Source: Chinchilla lanigera
Taxonomy: Eukaryota > Chordata > Mammalia > Rodentia > Chinchillidae
Length of the DNA: 64,000 nucleotides
Assembly: GCF_000276665.1 (NCBI RefSeq)
Contig: NW_004955417.1
Coordinates: 12,814,766 to 12,878,765 of the forward strand
Reading direction: 5' to 3'
Shown: in pieces, positions 10,655-23,600 of the stretch
Position numbering within the stretch: position 1 is the first letter of the stretch
Layout of the letters: every line of letters begins with the position of its first letter
Program-made: the position numbers and the translations under genes
Notes under the pieces: generated by a model
Databases searched by the model: none
Told to the model about the DNA's origin: nothing
The model's input: only the letters and a program-made list of their open reading frames with translations

Positions 10655-13600
10655 CCTCTTGGTTTGTGTAAGGTAAAATGAAATCCTTGCAGAAACTAGG
10701 AATCTGAGGAAGCATCCATGTTCAAAAGAGAGGATAAGTATAGGAGGGGCATGAGAAAAACACAGCACAACCACTTGTGAAAAGTATGCCTTTTTAAAAA
10801 ATGTTTTCCAAAAACTTACCTAGGTGCAGTAGCTTTAGCCTCTCCAAATGCATACTGGGGTTACTTCCAAGGCTTTAATAGTCACTCAGGCCTTGACAAT
10901 GTAATAGTTATGTGTGTCACCAAACCTTTTAGGCTGGAAGGTTTTGTACATGAGTAGCTGCTAAAGATCTTATTGAGGAAATTACTGTCATGATTATGGA
11001 AGCCCTAATTAAACCCATATTGATCATAATATGTTTTCAGTGTAGTCAGACAATGTTTTCCTGCTTTGAGTAGCTTTATAAAGCATATTTAAAGTCTGGC
11101 TTCAATCTCTCTGGTGTTACATAGCCCTTCTGTTAGTCCAACTAAACTTCCTTTTAAGGATTTTATTTAGTTTTTTCTTTTAGCGTTCTGAAAAGAAAAA
11201 TAAAGGGCAATTGATATTGTTTAGTAGTGAATTCCAGAGTCCTGTCATAATAAAAATATCTCCTGGTCCACCAGGTAAGAGTGCAAAAGTGGTCACATCA
11301 TGCTTCAAGCCGTTTTGCGTCCCGAAGCCTTGGCATGCAGAGCTGCAGAGTGCTGGACCTTGCTGCAGAGTCCCTTCCGGGCAGCTCTCAGAGTCCTGAG
11401 GGCACCTCTCTGTGCTCAGCCCTAAGCTGTCGAAGACCACCTGCTTCTGTCACCTTGTTAGTGTTTCCTGTTACAATAGAAGTTTGAATATATAATCAGT
11501 GATAGGAAGGAACAGACTTCTGTGCTTAACCATTTCTGAGTAGTAATTTTGTTTAAAAAAAAAAAAAAAGGAGAGAGAGAACTAGTGAAAAAATCTCCTC
11601 TTTTGGAGGCATGGAGTTTTTCATGCCAGCCAGCTGTAACCTTTTGAAGGTTTAATGAAATCAGCAAATATAATCCACTATATGAGAGTGGTTATGAATC
11701 AAGTCTATTATTGTTGAACAAGTGGCATTAATTTCCAGTGCAGATGTGGACCTGAGTTTTAAAATATTTGTTTGAAAAATGTCAAGCTGCTCATTGTTTT
11801 AGAATATTTGAGCAACCTGCGAATGTACTCTTTTTAAACAGTTGTTCTCCTGAAAGGTTACAGTGTTTGCATATTTGCTCTTTTCGACTTTAAATGTTTT
11901 TTCCAGCAGCGTGGATAGTGGGAAAATACCTCGAATTCCTCTTTTTATGGATTGTATTTCCTAGAGGGTCTAAAAAAGTCCCCTTCACTTTCAGCAGTAG
12001 CATTAGGCAAAAGGACTCCCTGTATATACTTGTGCCTGCATCAACTCGTCCTTGGGTAGAGGGATTCTCTTTTGTGTCCTCAGACACCTCTGAGTGCCTG
12101 AAGCTGACGGAGAAGCTCATATCTCCTCGGTCCAAGGAAGGCCAGGGCTCTGGGGGAAACTAATACTTGCATGTTCAAGGCACTGAGGATTAGATGATGA
12201 GAAGATATCGTTGGTCCTTCCGTCCTGGAGGTGACCCTGGTAGTCTAGCAAGGCACAGTGGCCTTCAGAATGAGCCCAGGGACATTGAGAGAGAATGCAA
12301 AGCTTTAGTTTCTGTCATTTTAAATTTCTGCTGGAGTGCAGGCTTCACAATTCACGTAGTATATTGGTGTTGTGATACATCTTTTATAACAAACTTAATT
12401 ACTTTCTGCACACATACACAGATGAGCTTCAGGCCTGTTCTTTCCCATTAATCTTAGCTGATATTTTTAAGGAAGATTGACAACTATATTTAAAAAATCT
12501 AATCTATCTAATCAGAAAATTGATTCAATCAGAGCATTCCACTCCATAGAAGATTTGATGGAGCATTTTTTTAATGCTAAGATGAAAGAGTACCCAGTAG
12601 CATGGTTATTTTTTGCACTTATATCCAATTTAGAACCTCTTTCAAGTTGGATTTGAAGTTGGAGGTACTTATATTTCTGTAAGATAATCTGTTATTCTGG
12701 TGTGATAGTTCCATTTCTTATGAAAACACAGGCTTCCTCATTAACTCGCTCACTTGCCCCCCTTTAATCAGGTCTGCCGAGTGGGAATTCTCGTTTACCT
12801 GGTTTCTACTTGCTCCTCTACTTTGCCCTTTCCTGGGAAAATCTGTGTACTGTCAGTTGGCTCTCAAATTCCACTGAGTTTGCTCTCTGCTCAGCACTGG
12901 TGACACGGTGACTTGTAGTAAGCCCAAGTGACTTCCAGATGACTGGACTGAGCAGTGGTAGAATCCATGGGTCGTGCTGGGCAGTCTGTACCACCAGCAT
13001 CCCAGGCTGCTCATCTTAGGGCTGCTTTCCAGGAGGTTGGCCTTCCAGCCAACTTTGCGTGAAGGCGTTTCTGTTCTTGTGTACCCTGTTATCTAACTCC
13101 TCTTTCATCTCCTCCCATTGCTGGCACTCAACCTTTCCCAGTTTTCCCTGGGATAGTTCTTTCCCAGAAGTGGTCCTTTCCTTTTGGTTCCCTTCCACAG
13201 GGCTTCTATCGGAATCAAATGTTTGTACTACGTTCATTTCCAAAATAAAATTATTTGGTGATTGTGTACGATTATAAAAATAATTCCAGAAAAATCATAT
13301 TTTAGCTTGCTGGGTTGAATCTTTTTTTGGGTTATTTTTCTGAAACCAATTTGTGGCATTTCTTTGTTAGAACAGAAATGATCAGCAACTGCAGATAGAT
13401 CTGTGTTCAGTGAGTGTTCAGTTATTTCTTTAATTTCCTGACTTTGCATGCCCATGTGTAATTCCCAAATTTAAATTAAAGCAGTATTTCTGGGACCTCA
13501 AGTATTTCCTACAGGCGGCCCTCTGGTTCACTACTCTACTTAATGCTAACAAGTTGTTGTGAAGAAAACCTGCAGTGCTCAAAAGCATTTCCGCCCCACG

Positions 13601-14009
13601 GCCTCTGCACCAGCTGCTCCTTTTGGCTCCAGTCCTTAGCCAGATCTTCATGTGGCCAGAGCTCACCATTCAGGCCTCGACTCAAACTTTGCTTTCCTGG
13701 CTACTAAGTTCCCTGCCACTGTCTGTCCCATCATTTGATTTCAAAGCATGTGTGACTGTCTCTAGTTATCTTTGTTCCTTTTTGTCACCAATCCTCTGAG
13801 TGGCATGTAGGTTTAGAAGGCAGAGGCCTTGTCTGTCAAATGGACTGCTTCTTTCTGTGCACAGAGGATGGTGGCTGGTGGGTAGTAGTTTGAAAAACAC
13901 TTCCTGAATGTGTGGATAAAACATTTGGGAAATACTGAGCAAAATAAGGTTAAGCAGATTTCTCCAGATTGAACTACCCTTTTGTGGCATTTTCTAAATA
14001 TACTTGACT

Positions 14010-14012
<3 letters not shown>
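10655..14012. other. Unique intron sequence, nothing assigned
   Basis: Includes a 14-base A run near 11555-11568. Several short open frames occur (for example 11894-12163), but they overlap other frames on both strands, lack domain similarity and lack splice context. No repeat family was recognised with enough support to list. Confidence 0.45.

Positions 14013-14013
<1 letters not shown>

Positions 14014-14049
<36 letters not shown>
14014..14049. repeat. (CA)n microsatellite
   Basis: About 18 uninterrupted CA units, ending before CGGTAGAAGG. A typical length-polymorphic dinucleotide repeat. Confidence 0.97.
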
Positions 14050-14051
<2 letters not shown>

Positions 14052-14059
14052 TAGAAGGA

Positions 14060-15130
14060 ATGGGATAGTAAGGTTGTAGCAATTCACTGCAAGCATACAA
14101 CACATTCATAGCAGATACATAATTGTCTTTTTAGCCTTCTAGTAATTAATTGTCTCTATACTTTGAAGACTACCCTGTAAGGCAGGATTAAAGGAAGACC
14201 AAGAGGAACTCCGAAGGCTGCGGGAGCACCCTCCCTCCCCTCATGTCCTCCCTGTGTGTCTCCAGTTTATTGCCACGCAGTGCAGGCCACTACTCTAGAG
14301 TAGGTTTTGGAGCTATGTCGGTCCAGAGACAGGCTTTTCTCACATCTGCTGTTTTGGCTTGAGACTTGATTTTGGAATAAGACTAACTATTTGTAACTAT
14401 AGCAGCAGAGGTTGTTTCCCTTGACATCTATGGCATGACCTCAACAACCCCAGACAGAAAGATTTCCTAATCCTGCTTCCTAAGGAGAGGCCTCTCAGGA
14501 AAGCTGGGTAGGTAGCGGGCAGGGAGGGCACTTACTGCTTCCGGGCTCTTATCTGAAACAGGAAGTAAAAATGAAACACAGTCTTATTTTGGTTTTGTTT
14601 TGGTTTGGTTTTTTAGATTGTCAAATATTTCCTTATCCGTTCAGTAGTGGGGGAGGGTGAAGGAAGGGAAAGAAGGAGAGAAAAGAAGAGGAGGGGAGAA
14701 GAAGAGTGAGTCTGCACCTCCTCCGCTGTACCTGTGGGGTAGCTGGGCCTCTGAGCACAGGGCTGTGGGGTCTTTGAAGGGAGTGTAAGGACCCACGCCT
14801 TTGTCGGGTAGATGTACAGGAACCCCAGGACCTGAGACCCAGGAGAGCAGCGGGTCCTAGGTGCATGGGCACACACATGACCTCGAAGGGCAGAGTGATT
14901 GGAGAGGCCAGCAGCGTGGAAGTGTCTGATGCAGCAGAGAGGAACCCACAGTTGAAATCTACCGGCAGAAGTCCAGTCCCAGGCCTCACATCCAGAGGCC
15001 AAGATCAGCTCCTTACCCGACACATTTCTGGGATTAAATATGGACATTATCACAGAACTCTAAGCACTAGCGATATTTTGCTATTTTCATTTTCCTTTGG
15101 CCAAGTGGGTGTACCCTCTTCACAAAATTA
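14060..15130. other. Intron sequence, GC-richer than average, nothing assigned
   Basis: The part 14640-15010 has a higher GC content and long overlapping open frames on the minus strand (14613-15053 and 14633-14989). Neither frame shows a recognisable domain, and the stretch lacks CpG density, so they are treated as chance frames. A TTTTGGTTTGG-type run lies at 14588-14612. Confidence 0.4.
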
Positions 15131-15522
15131 TAAGTGTGTAATACATTATTGTTGACTGTCAGTACAATGTTGTATAAAAGCTGTGTGGAGCTTATTCATC
15201 TGCTTAACCAAAACCTGATGACTATTATTAGTGAACTCTCATTTCTCCCTCCCTCCAGCCCCTGGCAATCACCATTCCACTATTCTAGATACTACATATA
15301 AGTAGAATAATGCAGTATTTATTTGTAACTGGCTTATTTTACTTAGCATAATGTCCTTAAAAGGTTCATTGTGTTATCACATATTGCAGAATTTCCTTCT
15401 TTTCAAAGACTGGATGGTATTCTGTTGTGTGTACATACTCGCATTTTCTTTATCCATCTGTCTGTTGATAGGAACTTAAGTTTTTTCCATACCTTGGTTT
15501 AGCATGAATAGTGCTGTAACTA

Positions 15523-15600
15523 TATATTGATATAGGTATAGATATAGATATAAATGATATAGATGATATAGACATAGAAGTAGATATAGATGATATAGAT
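15523..15600. repeat. (GATATA)n-like simple repeat
   Basis: Degenerate repeats of GATATAGATATAAATGATAT type, lying inside the old antisense L1. It accounts for the low-complexity Tyr/Leu-rich frame on the minus strand. Confidence 0.85.
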
Positions 15601-17486
15601 GGAACTGGCCATATCTCTTCAAGATCCTGATTTCAGTACTTTTGGATACATACCAGAATTGGAGTTGGATCATCTGGTGATTCTATTTTTTTAATTTTTG
15701 AGAAAACTTCATACTGTTTTGCATAGCATTTGTATCATTTTGCATTGCCACTAATATTGTGCAAAGGTCCAATTATCTTCACAATCTTTCAACATTTGTT
15801 GCCTTTTCTAAATTCTCACAAATGTGAAATCTAATTGTGGTTTTGATCTTCATTTTTCTGCTGATTAGTTGTCTTGAATATTTTCTCATATATCTGTTGG
15901 GCATCTGAATGTCTTTTTTTGACAAAATATTTGTTCAAGCCCTCAGCCCATTTTTAAATTTGTTTATTAGTTTTTTCTAATATTAAGTTGCAAGAGTTTC
16001 CCTTTTGCAGATTATACATATTACAGATTATTCTCATATCATATGTATAGCATGCAAATATTTTCTCATATTTTATAGGTGGCTTTTTTACTCTTTTCAC
16101 TATTTCCATGGTATACAGAGACCACTTAGTTTGTTGTACTCCCTTCTGTTTATTTTTGTGTTTTTTTTTTTTTTGTAGTTGTTGTTGTCAAGGCTTTTAG
16201 TATCCATATCCCTATCCATGAAATAATTATCAAGGCCAATGTCATGAAATTGTTCCAAAGTTTTCTTCTATGAGTTCTACAGTTTGAAGTCTTATGGTTA
16301 AATCTTTAATCTACTTTGAGTTTATCTTTGTGCATGGTGTGATATAAAGGATCATCCTCCTTCTTCTTTGTAAGGATATCCAGTTTTCCCAAAACCCTTT
16401 GCTAGACTATCCTTTCCCTACTATATATTCCCTAGTATATATTTCACCCTTGTTGAGAATCAGTTAACCATAAATATACAGCTATTTCTACAATCTATAT
16501 TCTGTTTCACTGATCTACACATGTTCCAGCATTGTTCTTCTTCCTCAAGTTTGATTTAGCCAGTCATGATCTTTTGTTGTTCCATTTAAATTTTAATTTT
16601 TTAAACAAAAATGCCATCAGAATTTATGTAGAAATTACAGTGATTCTTTGGATTGCTTTGGGTAGTATGGACATTTTAACAATATTAAGATTTCTGATCT
16701 ATGGAATGTCTTTACATTTATTTCTGTTCCATTTAATTTCTTTCATCATCATTTTGTAGATGTCAGGATATAAGTTTTTAACCTCCTTAGTTATGGTTAT
16801 TCCTAGGCATTTTATTATTTTAGATGATATTGCAAATGGGATTATTTTACTAACTTTCTCTTCAGTGTTAGTTTGTAGAAATACTACTGATTTTTTATGT
16901 TGATTTTGTATCCAACAAGTATAGTGAATTTGTCTATTAGTTCTAAGTTTTTTATGGAGTCTTTAAGGTTTTCTTTATGCAAAATCTTATTTTAAAAAGA
17001 ACAATTTCACTTCTTCCTTTCTGACTTGAATGACTTCTGTTTTCTTTTATAATTGTTCTGGCTCAGATGTTGACTGAGAGTGGTGAGAGTAAACATACTG
17101 GTCTTTGTGATCTTAGAGGAAAGACTTTGAGATTGTTACTGTTAAGTAATAATGTTAACTGTGGGTATCTTACATAGGACCTTTACTGCATTGAGATAAT
17201 TTTATTCTATTAATTTATTGAGCACTTTTAGTAAGAAAGGGTGTTGAATCTTGTGAAATGATTTTCTACATCCATTGAGAAGCTCATATGATTTTTATTT
17301 TCCATTCTGTTACTGTTGGATATGGTATTAACTGATTTTCATATATAGAGCTACCCTTGCATCCCAGGGATAAATTCCACTATTTGTGGTGCATCATCCT
17401 TCTAATACCATCCGGCTGTTGGATTCACTGCTGGTATTTGAGGATTTTCGCACCTATATTCATTAGGAAGTTTTCTTTTTGTGGAA

Positions 17487-17591
17487 GTTTTTTTTGTTTT
17501 GTTTTTTGTTTTTCTCTGGTACCAGGAATCGAACTCATGACCTTGCACTTGCCAGGCAGGTGCTCTGCCACTGAGCTAAATCCTCAGCCCC
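17487..17591 (-). mobile_element. ID-type SINE (antisense), first of a tandem pair
   Basis: T-rich tail complement, then TCTCTGGTACCAGGAATCGA and an end at AAATCCTCAGCCCC. It sits inside the old antisense L1 at 15133-18676, next to a second ID copy. A direct repeat with the flank on the far side of the second copy (TTTTGTGG near 17477 and CTTTGTGG at 17700) suggests the pair occupies one original site. Confidence 0.88.
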
Positions 17592-17599
17592 ACAAGAAA

Positions 17600-17700
17600 T
17601 TTAGTTTTTTGTTCTTTGTTTTTCTTCTGATACCAGGAATCAAACTCACGACCTTGCACTTGCCAGGCAGGTGCTGTGCTGCTGAGCTAAATCCCCAGCC
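17600..17700 (-). mobile_element. ID-type SINE (antisense), second of a tandem pair
   Basis: TTTTCTTCTGATACCAGGAA through AAATCCCCAGCC, separated from the first copy by only about 10 bases. An open frame of 128 codons (17357-17743) runs through both SINEs and the L1 and is not a gene. Confidence 0.88.
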
Positions 17701-18658
17701 TTTGTGGCGGTTTTATCTGGCTCTGGCCTTGGTATCAAGATGACACTGGCCTTGTAAAATGAGTTTTTGAAATATTCCTTGTCTTAAATTTTTTGGAAGA
17801 GAAGGATTGCTGTTACTCCTTTCAGTCTTTGATGGAATTCACTAGTAGAGCCACGTGGTCTGGAGTTTTTCTTTGTAGGACCTTTTCTGATTGCTGGTTC
17901 AGACTAGTGTTATAGGTCTGTTTAGACTTTCTAGTTCTTCATGATTTAATATCGTAGGTTTTTTGTGTCTAGGAATTTAACCTTTTCTTCTAGCTTATTT
18001 GTTTTATTGGAGTAGAATCATTCATAACCATCTAGTAAAATCCTTTTTATTACTATGGCATCAGTTGTAGTATTTCTTCATTCTTTTCTGATTGCATTTA
18101 TTTCAGTTTTTTATTTAAGTTAGTTAGCTAATGATTTGTCAAGTTTATCTTCTTAAAAAAATCAATCTTAATTTTGTGGACTTTTCTACTGTTTGTCTAG
18201 TTTCCATTTCATTATTTCTGCACTAATCTTTGTGTCCTCTATGCCAGCTTTAGGTTTAGATATTTCTTCTTTTACTAGTTACTTGAGTTGTAAAGTTAAA
18301 TTGTTTACAAGATCTGTCTTCTTTTTAATGTAAGTATTCATTTTTATGAGCTTGCCTTTTACTACTGCTTTTGCTGTGTCCCAGAAGTGTTCATATATTA
18401 TTTTCATTTTGTTTGCCTTGCATTTTATAATTTCAGTTTTGGTTTCTTCCTTGATCCTATGGTTGTTCAAGAGTGTGTTAATTTTCAAATATTTATGAAA
18501 TTTTCAGCTTTCTTCTTGCTATTGGGTCCTAACTTCAGTAACTGTGGTCCAAGAAGATTGTTGGTGTGAAGGTTGGTATGATTTCAGTTTAAAATTAATC
18601 AAGACTTGTTTTGTGACCTAACATGTGATCTTCCCTGGAGAATATCTGTGTGCATTTG

Positions 18659-18676
18659 AAAAGAATGGATATTCTG
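18659..18676. repeat. Target-site duplication, left copy, of the inserted L1
   Basis: AAAAGAATGGATATTCTG. The right copy at 24386-24403 differs only at one base (G to A). It starts in an A-rich string, as expected for L1 endonuclease target-primed insertion. Confidence 0.93.
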
Positions 18677-20089
18677 AGGGAGCACCAAGATGGCGGAGTG
18701 GTAAGCAGCAGAGAAAGAGCCTTTCTGAGAGCTGCCATCCAGATGCAGGAATATAGCAGTGTGATCCAGGAAGGATCTGAAGCTTAAATCAAAGCCCATG
18801 GAGGGAGCACAGAGAGAAAATTCTGTGAAGAAGAAGAAGGTAGCCAGTGGCACCTTTTCCCTGAGACAGGACTTAGTGCATGAGAGGAGTAGTTCAAACT
18901 TGCAGACACATGGTGACTGCTGGCAACCCCAAGGGCATCGACTGAGAGACGCAGCAGGAGAGGGCAGCAGCAGACATAAGGACTGCACTAGCTGGTGCTG
19001 AGTGCTAAGGACTCAGTTTTCCCATGGGAGAGAGCAATTGGCTGGGAGCCATCTTGGAGAGATACCTGTTGAGTTCAGAACTCACAGCAGCTTCTGGCTC
19101 CCAGCTGGGCTAGAGCCCACAGAAGATGCACTGGCCGCTGCAGGCCAAATGAGTCTGGTCTTGGCTGGAAGATGCAGGCTTGCTGAGATTATCCACTATC
19201 CCACCAAAAACCTACTGCTGGCTTGCTGGGATAAATCAACATGGATCAGGACTCTATATCCACACACTGTCTAGCAGTGACAGAAGCGACAGACCTAGAA
19301 GTAGACATCTCTCTCTCTCTCTCATTTGTTTTTTGTTGTTGTTATTGTGGGTTTGTTATTGGTTTTTGTTTTTTTTTTCTTGTTCATTTTTTATCTTGTT
19401 TTTATATAAGTGTGAACATGATTTCTAGCCTCTTTGTGGTTGTGGTTCTGTTCTGTCCTTTTTATCTCTTCCTTCTCTCTTTCCTTCCAGTCTTCTGCAC
19501 CAGGTTCCCAAAATTTACATGATCCCCCTTTGTCCTCCAACCTTTCTTCTAATCTCTTTCTCTTCTTCCACTTCTCCATTTTCTCCCTAACCCATTCTAA
19601 GTTTTAACTCCTGAGGACAAAATTGACATATTAAAGACTTGTATACTGCATGCAATTTTCTGGTTTGTTTTAGATATTGTTATATAACCACAAATCTAGC
19701 TCATATGGTCAAAGGTGGCAAATTAATGGTTAGCTCAGTTTGTCATTTTCTAGGCTGTGTTTGATGCTATTGTCCTAGGTGATGGTACCACTGTAGCCAA
19801 AAGTGAAATAATTGTTCTAAATGGCTATTCTTCCTGGTATTCCAATATTGAGATTGACTAAGGGTCACAGAAAATGCTATGGCGGAGTGCCAAAGGACCA
19901 GGGCCTGGACAAACAAGGAGCAACTTCTCATCCCCAACAAACTGAAGAGGTAAGATCTTGCAACAGGTTCAAAATTCCCAAACCAGCTACACGTGGAAGA
20001 TACCTCAGACAAGTAGTCATTTCCTAAGGGTTCTAAATACTAGCAATAAAGCAACCCATCAAAGGAAATTTACAAGCATCATCCCAGGA

Positions 20090-20645
20090 ATTAAACTAAA
20101 AAAAGAAAAGAAAATGAGAAGATACTTAAACAAGGTGCAAACCCAGATGTCCAGTTCACCAAATGCAAACTGAGGGGCAATCCAAAAGCCAAACTGAGGT
20201 GGGGCAATCCAAAAGCCAACGACCCGGCCTCTCTGAAGTGACAACAACAAGGTAATTCAATGAGGTTGTAGAAAAAAATCAAATCAGAAATAATTTCTCA
20301 GATAACTGCAGAGATTCTGTCCAAAATGAAAACCATGCTTAGTGACTCTAGAACAGATACAGACAAAAATATAGAGGAGCTTAAGAAAATTGTGGAAAAT
20401 ATGAAATCTATAAGGCAGATTCAAGCAGATATCCAGGAGAATAAAAATTCCACTGAAAGTATACGCAGTGGATTAAGCCAGTGAAAGGACAGGATCTTAG
20501 ATAGAGAAGATAGGCTTGCAGTTAGCAATCATAAAAAGGAAGATTTCTTAAAAATAGCAAGGGACCATGAGAAATCGATACAGCAGCTACTAGAGGTAGC
20601 AAAGAATAACTTAAGATTGATTGGTGTCAATGAAAATGGAGCACC
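20090..20645 (+). pseudogene. L1 ORF1 remnant (N-terminal and coiled-coil part)
   Basis: Translation gives a Lys/Asn/Gln-rich, heptad-like segment (IEELKKIVENMKSIRQIQAD, then a stop at SGLSQ) and ends at NNLRLIGVNEN, which matches the start of the L1 ORF1 RNA-binding domain ('NNLRIIGIPE'). The RNA-recognition and C-terminal domains are absent because of the deletion near 20640. A tandem duplication (20167-20190 and 20191-20218) lies in it. Not functional. Confidence 0.75.
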
Positions 20646-20754
20646 TACTAGCTCACAGAACATGCTTAAGTAAAGGCAAAGGAATTGAAATTATCCCATG
20701 TATATTATCAGACCATAGTTCAATACAACTGAAAATTAATGGCAAAAGAAATCA

Positions 20755-20850
20755 TATAAACATATAAATAATATAAACTTCATAAACATATAAACATAAA
20801 CTTCATAAACATATAAATCATATAAACTTCATAAACACATATAAATTATA
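20755..20850. repeat. Local tandem repeat CATATAAA/CTTCATAAA inside L1
   Basis: Irregular repeats of ACATATAAA and ACTTCATAAAC, about 15-30 bases per unit, expanded within the ORF2 region. They add length compared with standard L1 sequence here and break the frame. Confidence 0.8.
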
Positions 20851-21474
20851 TAGAACCCTCCTGAACAACCAATGGGTCACAGATGGAATTAAAGAAGAAA
20901 TTAGACAGTTTCTACAATTAAATGATAACAATACAACATACCAGTACTTATGTGACACAATAAAAGCAGTCCTAAGAGGGAAATTTACAGTAATAAATAT
21001 CCATATCAGGGAAACAGAGCAAGTGCAAATAAACAACGTAATGGTGAACTTCAAACTTCTAGAAAAGGAATAGCAGGATAAATCAAAATCTCATATAAGG
21101 GAGGAAATTACAAAGATCAGAGCAGTGATTAATGCATTGGAGATTAAAAAAAAACAATACAAAGAATCAATGAATTGAAGAGTTGGTTCTTTGAAAGATT
21201 CAATAAAATTGAGAAACCTTTATCCAATCTTATCACAAAAAGGAAAGAAAAGACTTGAATTCACACAATTAGGAATTAAAAGGGTGAAATCACAAGGGAC
21301 CCTGCAGGAATCCAGAAAGATCATCTATACCTACTTTAAAAAATGTATTCTAATAAGATAGAAAATGCAGAAGAAGTAGACAGATTTCTAGATACATGAA
21401 TTTCTAGTTTTATTTCTAGTAATATGAATTACTAAAGCTGAATCAAGAAGATATAAAAGTCCTAAATCATCCAA

Positions 21475-23600
21475 TATCAACTGATGAAATCAAAGATGTA
21501 ATTAAAAACCTACCAACAAAGAAAAGCCCAGGCCCTGACAGAGTCACTGCTGAATTCTACAAGAAATGTAGAGAAGATCTAATGCCACTACTTCTCAAAC
21601 TCTTTAATAAAATTAAAAGAGAAGCAATACTCCCAAATACATTCCTAGAAGCAAGCATTACCCTGATAACAAAACTGAAGAAAAATCCAACTAAAAAGAG
21701 AATTACAGGCCAATTTCCCTAATGAACATAGATGCAGAAATCCTCAAGAAAAGCAAACAGAATGCAGCAAATGTTGAAGATTGTTCACTATGACCAAGTG
21801 AGATTCATCACAGGGATGCAGGGATGGTTCAACATATGCAAATCAATAAATGTAATACACCAAATTAACAGAGTCAAGTACAAAATCATATGATCATTTC
21901 AATTGTTGCAGAATAAGCTTTTTGACAAAGTCCAGTCCTCACTCGTGATAAAAACCCTACAGAAAATCAGAATACATGGTCTTTATCTCAACCTGATAAA
22001 AGCCACCTATGAAAAACCAACAGCCAATATCATACTAAATGGACAAAAACTGAAAACTTTCTAAAATCAGGAACAAGACAAAGATGTCCAATGTCTCCAC
22101 TTTTATTCAACATAGTCCTAGAAACTTTACTCACAGCAATTAGAGAAGAGAAAGAAATAAAAGAAATAATGATAGGAAAGGAAGAAGTTAAATTATCATT
22201 ATGTGCACATGACATGATACTCTACATCAAAGACCCCCAACACACCACTAAAAAACTGCCAGATTTAATAAGCAAATTCAGCAGTGTAGCTGTATACAAA
22301 GTCAACACTCAAAAATCAATAGCCTTCCTGTACACGAACAACAAACTCACTGGTAAAGAAATTAGGGAAGCAGCATCTTTTGCAATGACATCCAAAAAAA
22401 AAAATGAAATACCTAGGGCTCAATCTAACAAAGGATGCAAAAGACCTCTACATTGAAAATTACAGTACTCTTAAAAAGGAGACTGAAGTGGATATCAGGC
22501 AATGGAAAGATACTCCTTGCTTTTGGGTGGAAAGAACCAATATAGTGAAAATGGCCATACTTCCAAAAGTTATACAGAGTTAATGCAATTCCAATCAAAA
22601 TTCCAATAGTATATCTCACAGAATTAGAGGAAACAATCTTAAAATTTATTTGGAACCAGAAGAGAACTAAAATAGCAAAGGAAACTCTGGGCAACAAAGG
22701 CGAGGCATGGGGCATCATGCCTGATTTGAAATTCTACTATAAAGCTACTGTGATGAAAACAGCATGGTACTGGCAAAAAAAAAAAAAAAACAGACCCGAA
22801 GATCAGTGGAACAGATTAGAAGATGCAAACACAACTCCAGACAAACTCATCCACTTCATCTTTGACAAAATTACCAAACACCGTCACTGGAAGAAAGATA
22901 GCTTCTTTAATAAATGGTGCTGGAAAAACTGGCTCTGCACATGCAGAAGACTAAAATTGGACACATATCTTTCACCAGAACTAAACTAAATTTGAAATGG
23001 ATCAAAGATCTAAATATTAAAACAGAAACATTAAATATGCTGAAAGACAGAATAGATAAAACTCTTGAAGACAATGGTGTAGGCAAAGACTTTATAAATA
23101 AAACTCTAATTGCATAGGAACAAAGAATCAACAGTTAGGATCTTATCTTATTAAAAAGATTTTGCACAGCAAGAATAACTACCAACAGAATGAATAGACC
23201 ACCCACAATGTGGGAAAAAATGTTCACCACCTATTCCTGAGACAAAGGATTGCTATCAAGAAGGGTAAAGAACTCAAAAATGTCAGACCTCTCAAATTTA
23301 AAGATCTAATCTAAAAATGGGCATCTGAGATGAATACACACTTCTCAGATGAGGAAATACAAACAGCAAATAAATATATGAAAAAATGTTCAGCAGCACT
23401 GCTCATTCAAGAAATGCAAATTAAAATAACACTGAGATTCCATCTCACTCTGGAAAGAATGGCTATTATCAAGAAATCAACCAATGACAAATGCTGGAGG
23501 GGCTGTGGGGAAAAAGGAACCCTTCTCCACTGTTGGTGGGAGTGTAGACTGGTGCAACCACTGTGGAAATCAGTGTGGTGATTCTTCAAAAAACTAGGAT
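21475..23600 (+). pseudogene. L1 ORF2 remnant: reverse transcriptase and Cys-rich C-terminus
   Basis: Landmarks in order: KKSPGPD-type segment near 21530; 22091-22456 with [20 protein letters not shown]; 22717-22989 with [20 protein letters not shown]; and 23330-23581 ending with CWRGCGEKGTLLHCWWECRL. The catalytic motif, F-A-D-D in active L1, reads C-A-H-D here ([11 protein letters not shown], about 22194-22226), so the metal-binding pair is lost. Several stops and frameshifts separate the pieces. Inactive. Confidence 0.88.

Larger units (their letters stand above)
15133..18676 (-). mobile_element. Old L1 LINE (antisense), 3' part; split by a later L1
   Basis: Starts with the complement of an L1M 3' end (AATACATTATTGTTGACTGT, later TGGCTTATTTTACTTAGCAT) and continues into ORF2 read on the minus strand. 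The minus translation at 18279-18488 contains YEHFWDTAKAVVKGKLIKMN, close to the L1 ORF2 'WDTAKAVLRGKFI' segment. The reading frame is broken by many stops, so it is inactive. Interruptions include a TATAGA-rich run (15523-15600) and two ID SINEs (17487-17700). The element stops abruptly at the target-site duplication of the L1 at 18677 and resumes at 24404. Confidence 0.88.

Noticed and set aside
14613..15053. 146-codon open frame on the minus strand
   Set aside because: GC-rich stretch with a second overlapping frame open on the same strand. Pro/Ser/Leu-rich translation without a domain.
17357..17743. 128-codon open frame on the + strand
   Set aside because: Runs across an antisense L1 and two antisense ID SINEs. 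The repeated LVPGIELMTLHLPGRC-type peptide is translated SINE.
18599..18988. 129-codon open frame on the minus strand
   Set aside because: Spans the old L1, the insertion point and the 5' UTR of the inserted L1 on its antisense strand.
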